Source of the DNA: CAYNJY01 sp964397755 | GTDB taxonomy: Bacteria; Patescibacteriota; Microgenomatia; UBA10105; UBA927 | Reading direction: 5' to 3' | Length of the DNA stretch: 13,491 nt | NCBI GenBank assembly: GCA_964397755.1 | Contig: CAYNJY010000014.1 | Location: 1 to 13,491 of the forward strand | Part shown: positions 1-5,895 of the stretch, one piece after another | Layout of the letters: every line of letters starts with the position of its first letter | Numbering within the stretch: position 1 is the stretch's first letter | The notes under the pieces: model-generated | Seen by the model: only the letters and a program-made list of their open reading frames with translations | What the model was told of the DNA's origin: nothing | Database searches by the model: none | Translations under genes and position numbers: made by a program

Positions 1-72
1 GTGGACCTAGCCAGAATCGAACTGGCGACTAGCCGATGCGAACGGCTCGGTATGCCACTTACCTATAGGCCC
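1..72 (-). tRNA. tRNA-Ala (anticodon CGC)
   Basis: This stretch folds as a complete cloverleaf on the minus strand. The acceptor stem is GGGCCTA with TAGGTCC, the D arm is GGTA/TACC, the anticodon stem AGCCG/CGGCT holds loop TTCGCAT (anticodon CGC, reading GCG), the variable loop is AGTC, and the T arm GCCAG/CTGGC has loop TTCGATT. The third acceptor pair is G-U, the classical alanine identity element (G3:U70), which agrees with the anticodon. The body is 71 nt (2-72). The window ends one base after the discriminator A, so whether CCA is encoded cannot be fully seen; the first C is present. Confidence 0.9.
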
Positions 73-126
73 GGCAAGTGCAGGCGCGGTGCCAATGCAG
101 CGCTCTACCAGATGAGCTACCGGCCC
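73..126 (-). pseudogene. Truncated tRNA-Ala(GGC)-like 5' half
   Basis: Reading the minus strand from 126, the sequence has a normal alanine tRNA 5' acceptor strand (GGGCCGG), D arm (GCTC..GAGC) and the beginning of an anticodon arm with TTGGCAC (anticodon GGC). After that the normal anticodon 3' strand is displaced by about 6 nt, there is no T arm with a TTCRANN loop, and the intact tRNA-Ala(CGC) starts at once at 72. CCGGGCC at the junction could pair with the acceptor strand apart from one G-G mismatch, but it overlaps the next tRNA. A decayed or deletion-truncated tRNA gene is most likely; an assembly artefact is possible. Confidence 0.6.
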
Positions 127-196
127 TTCTCAGACTTCGTCTGCTCAGGATCAGGCAGTCGGTAAAACCTCCAGCCTGACCTACATGCCGTCTCCT

Positions 197-226
197 ATCT
201 TAAAACAAATGAGACCTATAAGACAA
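197..226 (-). promoter_or_regulatory. Possible promoter for the tRNA region
   Basis: On the minus strand TTGTCT (226-221) is followed after 18 nt by TAAGAT (202-197). Each box matches four of six consensus positions. The site lies about 70 nt before the tRNA-like sequences and downstream of the M23 gene. The rest of 127-251 shows only a small hairpin (CAGAC/GTCTG near 132-144) and no gene. Confidence 0.3.
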
Positions 227-251
227 ATCGGCCCTATGAGTCCAATGGGTT

Positions 252-1328
252 TTACCTGAGAAACGGCAGAGGGTTTACCACAACGCCGTTTTTCCTGACT
301 TCAAAGTGGAGGTGCATGCCGCTGGAGCGACCCGTCGAGCCCATTTTTCCGATAATCTGCCCCCGCGCCACACGATCGCCGCTCTTCACATAAATCTCAG
401 ACATGTGTGCATAGAGCGTTGAAAGGCCATCCCCGTGATCAACAATGATGTGAAAGCCATAGCCGTAGCGCAGGTACTCCGTAAGGACTACTGCCCCGCT
501 GTCTGCCGCGGCAATACCGGGAGCCGCGGGATTTGCGATGTCAACAGCGTTATGGTACCAGACCGGGTACTGGGTAATGATGCCGCCCGCTGGCCAAAGA
601 AGCTGCCCCGTGCCGCCGGCGAAAACTGGCGGAATGGGTCGGGCGATTGCCGGCGCCTCTGGCATGACGCCGTCTGGAACGACGAGCGTTTGGCCGATAT
701 TGAGCGCAAAAGTGTCGAGATCCGCAAAGTCGTTAAACGGAAAATTCACGATCTTTTGTGCATCAGTTTTATATCTTTTGGCGATAGTTTGGATGGTTTC
801 TCCTTCGCGTACTTTATGGACGATGCCGGAGACCGGAGGAATTTTTAGTTCCTGACCTACAATCAAACTCTCTCTCTTTAGATCATTTGACCACTTTATC
901 GTATCAATTGAAACGCCGAACTTCTCTGCGATTTTTGACAGCGTGTCGCCCTGCTGCACAGGGTACGTTATCATCTGATCCCGGGGTTTATCTGAGAACT
1001 GTGTGGTTATCCCATATTCAGAAAAATCAAGGGATGTGGTGACTGCCGAGGACGGAGTAAACTCTGAGAGACCTGCTGGCAAGCCGCCGGGATACGCGTT
1101 TGCCAAAATCGGCGCAGCCGCATAGCCGACTACTAGCAATATTGTAAGAGAAAAGTGGAGAAACGGCCGCTGGTACGTGCCGCGCCTGGCCATGAGGACA
1201 TCAACGAGCACGTCTTTATTGGCCTCAAACCGGCTGCCAGCCCGACGGACCTTGCGCTCAAGGTACACGTACCACCCCCAGCTCCACGAGCGGACGTCAT
1301 CTCGAAGAAGCTCAAACTCTCGTCGCAT
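252..1328 (-). CDS. LysM-domain M23 metallopeptidase, membrane anchored
   Basis: Predicted peptidoglycan endopeptidase of the LytM/NlpD type. Counting from the ATG at 1328 it has 358 residues: a basic cytoplasmic N-terminus, one membrane segment at about 56-76 (LTILLVVGYAAAPILA), LysM domains at about 120-165 (VQQGDTLSKIAEKFGVS) and 169-218 (VREGETIQTIAKRYK), and an M23 domain at about 247-358. The zinc-site pattern is complete: H259xxxD263 (HNAVD) and H339-L-H341 (HLHFEV), with H308 in LYAH, so it should be an active enzyme rather than an NlpD-like activator. The LysM domains would bind cell-wall glycan outside the membrane. A TTG at 1364 could add 12 residues and lies exactly where a GATAAT -10 box (1376-1371) would start a transcript, so the start is uncertain. 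It follows rho on the same strand by under 100 nt and may be cotranscribed. Confidence 0.9.
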   Translation of the reverse strand: MRREFELLRDDVRSWSWGWYVYLERKVRRAGSRFEANKDVLVDVLMARRGTYQRPFLHFSLTILLVVGYAAAPILANAYPGGLPAGLSEFTPSSAVTTSLDFSEYGITTQFSDKPRDQMITYPVQQGDTLSKIAEKFGVSIDTIKWSNDLKRESLIVGQELKIPPVSGIVHKVREGETIQTIAKRYKTDAQKIVNFPFNDFADLDTFALNIGQTLVVPDGVMPEAPAIARPIPPVFAGGTGQLLWPAGGIITQYPVWYHNAVDIANPAAPGIAAADSGAVVLTEYLRYGYGFHIIVDHGDGLSTLYAHMSEIYVKSGDRVARGQIIGKMGSTGRSSGMHLHFEVRKNGVVVNPLPFLR

Positions 1329-1417
1329 AGGAGGAAGGGTAACACAAAAAAAATAATTCGACAAATGAACATTATCTGCGGGCAGGACCCGAAGGAGAAA
1401 CGGCCTAAGCCCGAGAT

Positions 1418-2851
1418 TTACCCTTTCGCAAGGCTCTCGAGGAAATCTTCGTTGCTTTTGGTTTTACCGAGGCGTTCAATGAGCATCATGGTGCGCTCTT
1501 CATCAGACAAAAGCGATAGCATGTGCCGGAGCGTCGTCACCTTCTTCATTGCTTCTTCTCCAAGGAGGAGTTCGTCGTGGCGCGTGCCGCTCTTGCCAAC
1601 GTCGATGGCCGGGAAAATCCGGCGCTCCTGAAGAGATCGCGAGAGAGTAAGCTCCATGTTGCCCGTGCCTTTGAACTCTTCGTAGATAAGGTCGTCCATG
1701 CGGCTCCCGGTGTCAATGAGGGCAGTGCCGATGACGGTTAAAGAGCCGCCGGTTGTTGGTTGTTTGTTTTCGGTTGTTGGTTGTTGCACCTCGACGCACC
1801 GCGCAGCTCCTAAAAATCGTTTGGCCGGGTAAAGGGCTGCTGGGTCAAAACCCCCCGAAAGGGTCCTCCCTGAGGGGTTGACGACTAGGTTGTAGGCACG
1901 GGCTAGACGCGTAATGGAATCGAGAAGTATGACGACATTCTTCCCCATCTCCACCAAGCGCTTTGCCCGGTCAAGAGCCACTTCCGCAATCCTCGTCTGC
2001 TCTGCCGGCGACTCGTCGAAGTTACTCGCAAACACTTCTCCTTTCACCGAGCGGCTGATGTCGGTCACCTCTTCCGGCCGCTCGCCGATGAGCGCGGCCA
2101 TGAGGTGAACGTCTGGATAGTTAGCCGTAACTCCGGCGGCAAGCTCTTTAAGGATTGTCGTTTTCCCGGCCTTGGGCGGCGAGACGATAAGGCCCCGCTG
2201 GCCGAAACCGATCGGCGCGACGAGATCAATCATGCGGGTCGAGAGCGGCAGTTGCCCCATCTCGAGAATGAGCTGCTTGTTCGGATAAATCGGGACCAAG
2301 TCCTCAAACTTCGGCCGGCGCTCCATCTCCTCAGCCGGCATTTCGTTGACCTTCTCCACTTTGAGAAGCCCCCAGAAGCGCTCGTTATCTTTGGGCGGCC
2401 GGGCCTGTCCTTCAACCATATCGCCGTTTCGCAGGAGAAATTTCCGGATCTGCGATTGGGAAATGTAGATGTCGCGATCCCCGGGCGTGTACTTGGGACG
2501 GAGGAAGCCGTGGCCTTCGGGCAAGGTGTCAAGCACCCCCCGGACCGTCTCCGTGGGAACGTTTATATCCGGCTGATAGCCGTTTGCGCTCTCGCTGTTC
2601 CCCATCGGCCGGTAGGGCCGTCGATACGAAGCAAACCGGCCGTACGGCCGCGGTGTATAGCGTGGCGATGGAGGCGGGGTTGACTCGTGACTCGTGACTT
2701 TTGACGTCTCTTCCTTCGGTCCTCCCACCAGGTCCTCAACAGTGAACCCTGCCGATGTCGCCGGCTCTCCCGTGGGTTTGTCTCCGACAGGAACATCCGG
2801 TGAAGGTTCAGCTTTGGAGGAAATAGATCGACGGGTAGCGCGAAAGGCCAT
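1418..2851 (-). CDS. rho: Transcription termination factor Rho
   Basis: Hexameric RNA-dependent ATPase that terminates transcription. The 477 residues comprise a disordered, Pro/Arg/Ser-rich N-terminus (1-100) with no recognisable SAP-like Rho_N domain, a cold-shock RNA-binding domain (about 101-170, with GHGFLR and RNGDMVEGQAR), and the RecA-type ATPase core. Walker A is SPPKAGKTT (224-232), Walker B VVILLD (306-311), the Q-loop region is SGRTLSGGFDP, and the R-loop region is RRIFPAIDVGKSGTRHDELL. All catalytic regions look intact. Oddity: between GAARCVE and GGSLT, where Rho proteins normally have one or two residues, there is a low-complexity insert QQPTTENKQPTT (about 354-367) encoded by a heptamer array. 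The ATG at 2851 has no SD. A promoter lies at 3103-3075. Confidence 0.97.
   Translation of the reverse strand: MAFRATRRSISSKAEPSPDVPVGDKPTGEPATSAGFTVEDLVGGPKEETSKVTSHESTPPPSPRYTPRPYGRFASYRRPYRPMGNSESANGYQPDINVPTETVRGVLDTLPEGHGFLRPKYTPGDRDIYISQSQIRKFLLRNGDMVEGQARPPKDNERFWGLLKVEKVNEMPAEEMERRPKFEDLVPIYPNKQLILEMGQLPLSTRMIDLVAPIGFGQRGLIVSPPKAGKTTILKELAAGVTANYPDVHLMAALIGERPEEVTDISRSVKGEVFASNFDESPAEQTRIAEVALDRAKRLVEMGKNVVILLDSITRLARAYNLVVNPSGRTLSGGFDPAALYPAKRFLGAARCVEVQQPTTENKQPTTGGSLTVIGTALIDTGSRMDDLIYEEFKGTGNMELTLSRSLQERRIFPAIDVGKSGTRHDELLLGEEAMKKVTTLRHMLSLLSDEERTMMLIERLGKTKSNEDFLESLAKG
1751..1785. repeat. Five-heptamer array inside rho
   Basis: The plus strand reads as five consecutive 7-mers: GGTTGTT, GGTTGTT, TGTTTTC, GGTTGTT, GGTTGTT, 35 bp in all. 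On the coding strand it gives the insert QQPTTENKQPTT with a 7-residue period. It interrupts a strongly conserved part of Rho next to the Q loop. Confidence 0.85.
2682..2702. repeat. Three-heptamer array in the rho N-terminal linker
   Basis: GACTCGT, GACTCGT and GACTTTT follow each other directly. They encode KVTSHES within the disordered N-terminal region of Rho (about residues 50-57), where an insertion would be tolerated. Confidence 0.7.
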
Positions 2852-2873
2852 AGTTTGAAGAAAATCGTTCGTC

Positions 2874-2897
2874 CGTTACTTGGTTACTTCGTTACTA
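2874..2897. repeat. Three-octamer array in the rho leader
   Basis: CGTTACTT, GGTTACTT and CGTTACTA in tandem, just upstream of the rho start codon and inside the predicted 5' leader. The following AGTAAAG can pair back with a unit. Confidence 0.7.
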
Positions 2898-3011
2898 AGT
2901 AAAGAAATGACGTACCACGATGAAATGGGTAGAGTCGAAACCACCAGTATGTACAGGTTGAGATCACGCGTGTTGGAAACTCATGGAAAGCCTACAATAA
3001 GAGGAAAATCT

Positions 3012-3063
3012 CGATCCTTCAGTCTTATTCAGGATCGACCCTGAGTCTTTCCGAACGGGTCGA
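3012..3063 (-). promoter_or_regulatory. rho leader with two mutually exclusive hairpins
   Basis: Hairpin A pairs 3012-3018 with 3031-3037 (CGATCCT/AGGATCG). Hairpin B pairs 3035-3041 with 3057-3063 (TCGACCC/GGGTCGA). They share bases 3035-3037, so both cannot form fully at once. They sit at the start of the roughly 215-nt leader expected from the promoter at 3103-3075. rho leaders are known to be autoregulated in other bacteria; a similar role here is inference. The rest of 2852-3240 shows no gene. Confidence 0.4.
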
Positions 3064-3074
3064 CGCTTAAACGT

Positions 3075-3103
3075 ATTAAACCACGCCTTCCCCGCGTTGT
3101 CAA
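3075..3103 (-). promoter_or_regulatory. Sigma-70-type promoter for rho
   Basis: On the minus strand a perfect TTGACA (3103-3098) is followed, after exactly 17 nt, by TTTAAT (3080-3075, five of six matches to TATAAT). Transcription would start near 3068 and run through a leader of about 215 nt into rho, and possibly on into the M23 gene. Confidence 0.7.
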
Positions 3104-3240
3104 CAGGGAAGTTGATTCTATAGTTCGTGCAACAGTTACCTACAACATTATGTCACTAGACTCAACCCTAACTTTTCCGTTTTGCGCCTATATACGCCCC
3201 AATAGCCACGTGGGTCACACGTGTCGTACGGTCGTGAGCA

Positions 3241-3283
3241 AAAATGGGCAACGGGAGGTACTTTTCCCCACGGCCGCTGCCCA
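3241..3283 (-). terminator. Intrinsic terminator after the YYY-family gene
   Basis: On the minus strand GGGCAGCGG (3283-3275) pairs with CCGTTGCCC (3255-3247) over 9 bp with one G-U. An inner GGGG/CCTC stem extends it, and the T run ATTTTT (3246-3241) follows. It lies about 25 nt after the stop codon of the minus-strand gene ending at 3309. Confidence 0.75.
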
Positions 3284-3304
3284 AATTTGACACTATAGAT
3301 CGAC

Positions 3305-3332
3305 ACTATCAATTCATCGATGAATTGATAGT
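3305..3332. repeat. Perfect 28-bp palindrome across a stop codon
   Basis: The arm ACTATCAATTCATC is followed immediately by its exact reverse complement with no loop. It covers the last codons and TGA stop of the YYY-family gene. No T run follows on either side, so it is not by itself an intrinsic terminator. A direct repeat GACACTAT lies next to it (3290-3297 and 3302-3309). Confidence 0.85.
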
Positions 3333-5116
3333 AATTTGGTAGATCACTGTGTCACTTGAGCGAAATGCTTCGCTTCCCAACTCAGAAAATTTCCACTCGA
3401 CGAGATTTTGAAACTTCTGCCGCTCGAGCGATCCAACGACAACATAGCCCACGTTGTACCGGCGAAGGATTTCGCGGGTCTCTTTCAGATTTTCTGATTC
3501 ATAGATGAGGCGCACCTCTTCCCTGCGCGGGGCAACCACGTCGTAGCTCCCCCGCCAGAGCCACTCATGCACCGCCCAGCCGACAATCGTCGGGATCCCG
3601 GTGAAGGCCGAAAAGCGATTGTAGTCGGTGTAGGAATCGCCGTCAGCCTCTACGAGCGCTTCGCGCTTTCCTTTTTCCTTCTGGCCATTCAGCCACTCAA
3701 TAGCTGCATAGTCNNNNNNNNNNNNNNNNNNNNNNNNNNNNNNNNNNNNNNNNNNNNNNNNNNNNNNNNNNNNNNNNNNNNNNNNNNNNNNNNNNNNNNN
3801 NNNNNNNNNNNNNCAATGCCGCTCACGAATGAGTTAAAGTGAAAAAGAAAAGGCAAGCTTGTTATCCCGGCAATACCGGCAACGATGCTTACTCTTTTCC
3901 CCAACTCCCTCCACATCCCCCAATTACCAATTGCAAGTAGTGCAGTAAGGAGTACAAAGTAAATCGGTCCGTCCAACGCATTCGTCATAAGCAGCACCCC
4001 GACCAAAAATCCATAAAACCCGAGAATCAACCAGTTGTGAGACTTAAGACGGAGGACGAGCGCGATAAGAAGGGCTATAGCAAGTAAAACAAACGGTATA
4101 GATAACACATGTCCATGAACATCCGATACTACAAAGGAGTAACTCGGAAACTCGTGGATAGTAAAAGGGATAAACCGCGTGGCATTGGCGTACCAGTAGC
4201 GCGAAAGGCCTTCGGGAAGCTTTTGGAAAAACTCTCCCAGCGGCCAAAGGAGTTGCCAGAATGGCCGTACGTCGTCGCCGGTATAGCCGGCCGTGAAGGC
4301 GTAGAGTGTCTGGAGATTCCCGGCCAAGGTGACGAGGAAGGAAGTGAGGAGGCCGGCGAAGAACGGAAATAAGCGATAAGAAATAAGCGATAAGAAAGAT
4401 CGGGGTTTTTCGTTTTCATGCTTCTCTCTTATTGCTTCTCGCTTATTGCTCATAAGTTGATACCCGATCGAAAAGCTCATCGTCGCCGTCAGCACGAACA
4501 GGGTCGCGAGCATCAGGTTAAATGTGTAGGCAAGGTCGAGGCCCGAGAGCTTGGTGAGGACCGCGGTGACAAGGTGGCCGAAGTAGTAGTAGTTGATGGA
4601 GCTTCCCGCGTACCACATGTCCGCCGGAGGAAAAAAACTTGATTCAAGGATGGACTTCATAAAGCCGTAGTCCATAAACTTCTCGAGTCCGCGAATTGAC
4701 GGCTCATGGCCTTTGACCCAGCTCCAAACGAGGATCATTGCCAGAAAGAAAAACTCCTCCCAAAATACAATACTCCCCCTCTCTATCAAATTTTTTCTCG
4801 AATTTTCAATTTGAAATTTAAAATTTGAAATTGATTGAAAAGTAAAAATTGAAAATTTCAAATTAACCAAAATGCCCAGTACAAGAAGCAGTACGAGCGA
4901 GACCACAATTGACGTTGTTGTAAACGCAAGGATATGTAGCGTTCCCGCCGCGTATACCACCCACCCGGCCACCGCCATCCCGACGGCTTTGGAGAAAAAA
5001 TAGCCGTGATCGTACCATCCCCCAAATAACCGCTTCGTCAGGGGAAACGCCGCCGCGCCAACCAAAAACAGCGTCCCCCACCACTGGAGAACGAGGAAAA
5101 AGTCTGACCAAGGCAT
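3309..5116 (-). CDS. YYY-family (DUF2298) multi-pass membrane protein, interrupted by an assembly gap
   Basis: Two parts of one gene flank a run of N. The N-terminal part (5116-3814, 434 residues) has many membrane helices and the family hallmark EKFMDYGFMKSIL..FFPPADMWYAG..INYYYFGH. The C-terminal part (3713-3309, 134 residues) carries the soluble hallmark VEADGDSYTDYNRFSAFTGIPTIVGWAVHEWLWRG, then a RREEVRLIY..YNVGYVVVGSLE stretch. This is the Chlor_Arch_YYY/DUF2298 family, considered GT-C-like membrane proteins probably transferring sugar from a lipid carrier; exact substrate unknown. The family usually has about 600-800 residues, so several helices are probably missing. Two repeat arrays lie in the N-terminal part (4369-4455 and 4808-4866). 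A perfect TATAAT lies 9 nt before the ATG at 5116, suggesting leaderless mRNA. It is divergent from the flavoprotein-GT gene. Confidence 0.88.
3714..3813. other. 100-N scaffold gap
   Basis: Exactly 100 unknown bases lie inside the YYY-family gene. The flanking halves are each open, but 100 N puts them out of frame: the N-terminal half leaves one spare base and the C-terminal half begins on a codon boundary, so the true gap must be 2 modulo 3. The run is therefore a placeholder of arbitrary length. Confidence 0.97.
4369..4455. repeat. Inverted pair of heptamer arrays in the YYY-family gene
   Basis: 4369-4396 is four 7-mers (ATAAGCG, ATAAGAA, ATAAGCG, ATAAGAA). After a 24-nt spacer, 4421-4455 is five 7-mers (CTTCTCT, CTTATTG, CTTCTCG, CTTATTG, CTCATAA) largely complementary to the first array, so the pair can form a long hairpin. 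It encodes a charged segment (NKREAIREKHENEKPRS) between membrane helices. Confidence 0.8.
4799..4866. repeat. AT-rich heptamer array in the YYY-family gene
   Basis: The plus strand has AATTTGA, AATTTAA, AATTTGA, AATTGAT at 4808-4835, followed by related AAAATTG/AAAATTT/CAAATTA units to 4866. It encodes LKFSIFTFQSISNFKFQI in a loop after the third or so membrane helix. The unit is the same as at 6682-6716 and, inverted, at 7103-7137. Confidence 0.85.
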
Positions 5117-5124
5117 ATGATGAG

Positions 5125-5130
5125 ATTATA
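5125..5130 (-). promoter_or_regulatory. -10 box of a probably leaderless promoter for the YYY-family gene
   Basis: A perfect TATAAT on the minus strand (5130-5125). Standard spacing puts the transcript start near 5118, two bases before the ATG at 5116. No good -35 box is seen at 16-18 nt, and no SD is present. Confidence 0.55.
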
Positions 5131-5212
5131 CTCGAAGTTGACGAAAGGATGTGTAAAGCTATTGCATCACAATCCTTCGCCCCGGCTACAGCAAAAACAT
5201 GCACCGCTGACG

Positions 5213-5272
5213 AAAAAAACCTCTCAGAGTGTACAAATAGACACACGGCCGCTGCTCCATTTGTACACTCTG
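5213..5272 (-). terminator. Long hairpin with T7 tract, probable terminator
   Basis: A perfect 14-bp inverted repeat, CAGAGTGTACAAAT at 5225-5238 and its complement at 5259-5272, encloses a 20-nt loop. On the minus strand it is followed by five bases and then seven T (5219-5213). It probably ends the transcript of the small gene at 5376-5564. The gap before the T run makes it imperfect, and an operator or other palindrome is an alternative. Confidence 0.5.
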
Positions 5273-5284
5273 CAATCAGACTAC

Positions 5285-5377
5285 GTAAAACGCCTTTGTG
5301 TTATACTCCTGCCTGCGGCCGCAGTCTTACTATGTTCACGCATTCAGTCTGCGGCCGCATACAAAAGGCTACCGTTT
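5285..5377. repeat. Nested palindromic element with two GCGGCCGC cores
   Basis: CTGCGGCCGCAG (5313-5324) and CTGCGGCCGCA (5349-5359) are palindromes that can also pair with each other. Outside them CGCCTTTGTGTTATAC (from about 5291) and ATACAAAAGGCTACCG (to about 5374) are imperfectly complementary. The element begins at the stop codon of the small minus-strand gene. On that strand it ends in ACAAAGGCGTTTTA, so it may also act as a terminator. Confidence 0.5.
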
Positions 5378-5564
5378 AGGGCACACCCATTGTCTCTGCC
5401 GTTCCGACTCTGCCAGGGTTTTCCATTTCTACATCTAACGCTTCGGACACCAACATCTCTTTTGTTTCCTCTGAATCACCTACTATAAATACACCTTTAT
5501 TTTCTTCTACTCCATCCACTCCTTGGCTTGTTTCACCTGGGCCATCTCCTTCGTGTACGAACAT
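5376..5564 (-). CDS. Small acidic protein of unknown function (62 aa)
   Basis: This gene is supported mainly by its ribosome-binding site: AGGAGGTGAG (5580-5571) is the strongest SD in the window. It lies 10 nt before the ATG at 5564 and 4 nt before an in-frame ATG at 5570 that would add two residues. The protein (MFVHEGDGPGETSQGVDG...) is rich in Glu, Asp, Gly and Val. It has no membrane segment, no signal peptide and no cysteine. I do not recognise a family. An intrinsic terminator hairpin lies directly upstream of the SD, so expression is probably controlled by readthrough. The stop TAA lies at the edge of a nested palindrome. Orientation is the same as the YYY-family gene downstream, which appears to have its own promoter. 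Confidence 0.6.
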   Translation of the reverse strand: MFVHEGDGPGETSQGVDGVEENKGVFIVGDSEETKEMLVSEALDVEMENPGRVGTAETMGVP

Positions 5565-5587
5565 ATACATCTCACCTCCTTTCAAAT

Positions 5588-5663
5588 AAAAAACCCCGCT
5601 TTTGCGGGGTTGTGTGGTATATCCGTACTCGTCAATCACCACCGAACCCCCGCCGAGCGGAGG
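5588..5663 (-). promoter_or_regulatory. Attenuator-like leader (terminator with competing pairings)
   Basis: On the minus strand there are four ordered segments: CCTCCGC (5663-5657), GCGGGGGTT (5653-5645), AACCCCGC (5611-5604) and GCGGGGTT (5599-5592), the last running into a T6 tract (5593-5588). Segment 1 pairs with 2, 2 with 3, and 3 with 4. The 3:4 pairing with TTTT loop is a textbook intrinsic terminator; 2:3 would be an antiterminator. The SD of the 62-aa gene follows eight bases later. The hairpins are seen directly; the switching is inference. Confidence 0.55.
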
Positions 5664-5710
5664 ACAAGAATACTGACAATAACGGTTTGTGCTGTACTCA
5701 GCTGTTTCAT
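5636..5710 (-). CDS. Putative 24-aa leader peptide, Val/Ile/Leu-rich
   Basis: A short ORF starts at ATG 5710 (MKQLSTAQ), continues TVIVSILVL and ends VRW-TGA at 5636. Its last codons run through segments 1 and 2 of the attenuator-like leader, and it stops just after segment 2. This is the geometry of ribosome-controlled attenuation. Seven of nine consecutive residues are branched-chain amino acids, as in ilv leader peptides. There is no SD, and a terminator lies directly upstream, so translation is uncertain. It could be a chance ORF. Confidence 0.3.
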   Translation of the reverse strand: MKQLSTAQTVIVSILVLRSAGVRW

Positions 5711-5718
5711 AGAGAAAC

Positions 5719-5746
5719 AAAAAAACTCCCCATTGTCTGGGGAGTT
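5719..5746 (-). terminator. Intrinsic terminator of a small transcript
   Basis: On the minus strand AACTCCCC (5746-5739) pairs with GGGGAGTT (5731-5724), loop AGACAATG-like 7 nt, followed by T run 5725-5719. There is no matching T run on the plus strand, so it acts on leftward transcription. No protein gene lies upstream of it on this strand, which points to a short non-coding transcript. Confidence 0.8.
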
Positions 5747-5846
5747 CGTAAAGAAAGTTTGCTTCCTATCTTACACGCACGATCTCCCCTGCAGAGGAGC
5801 GACAATAAGGAGACGGACAATAGAAACGTTCGCGTGTGTCATACTA
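5719..5846 (-). ncRNA. Candidate structured small RNA (about 128 nt)
   Basis: The interval between the promoter at 5881-5853 and the intrinsic terminator at 5746-5719 would be a transcript of about 128 nt. It can fold with an outer stem ACACGC/GCGTGT around an inner hairpin CTCCTC-TGCA-GGGGAG, followed by the terminator hairpin. No recognisable ORF or SD is present. I do not recognise a known RNA family. It could be an independent sRNA or the first part of the leader of the 62-aa gene. Confidence 0.45.
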
Positions 5847-5852
5847 ATGGAT

Positions 5853-5881
5853 ACTGTACCATAGGCACATCGATCCGTCAA
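5853..5881 (-). promoter_or_regulatory. Promoter for the small transcript
   Basis: On the minus strand TTGACG (5881-5876) and TACAGT (5858-5853) are spaced by 17 nt, and TGG directly before the -10 gives an extended -10 (TGGTACAGT). The -35 box lies only 15 nt before the start codon of the divergent flavoprotein gene, so the two transcription units may interfere. Confidence 0.5.
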
Positions 5882-5895
5882 TCACAAATAATCGT

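Noticed and set aside
73..126. A functional T-armless tRNA
   Set aside because: The acceptor partner would overlap the next tRNA and includes a G-G mismatch, and T-armless tRNAs are not expected in bacteria.
435..848. Plus-strand ORF of 137 codons
   Set aside because: It is antisense to the LysM/M23 gene, which has complete domains in the other frame.
1365..1417. Intrinsic terminator between rho and the M23 gene
   Set aside because: CGGGC/GCCCG is only 5 bp with a long loop and no adjacent T run.
1751..1785. CRISPR-like or other spacer-repeat array
   Set aside because: Units are 7-8 bp without unique spacers; no CRISPR repeats or cas genes are in the window.
2105..2683. Plus-strand ORF of 192 codons
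   Set aside because: It lies entirely antisense to rho and shows no domain; it is a shadow of a GC-rich gene.
5376..5720. A 114-residue minus-strand reading that includes the 62-aa gene and extends upstream
   Set aside because: Its start is a TTG inside a terminator T run, and it reads through a second terminator hairpin and the SD. The internal ATG at 5564 with AGGAGGTGAG is far better.
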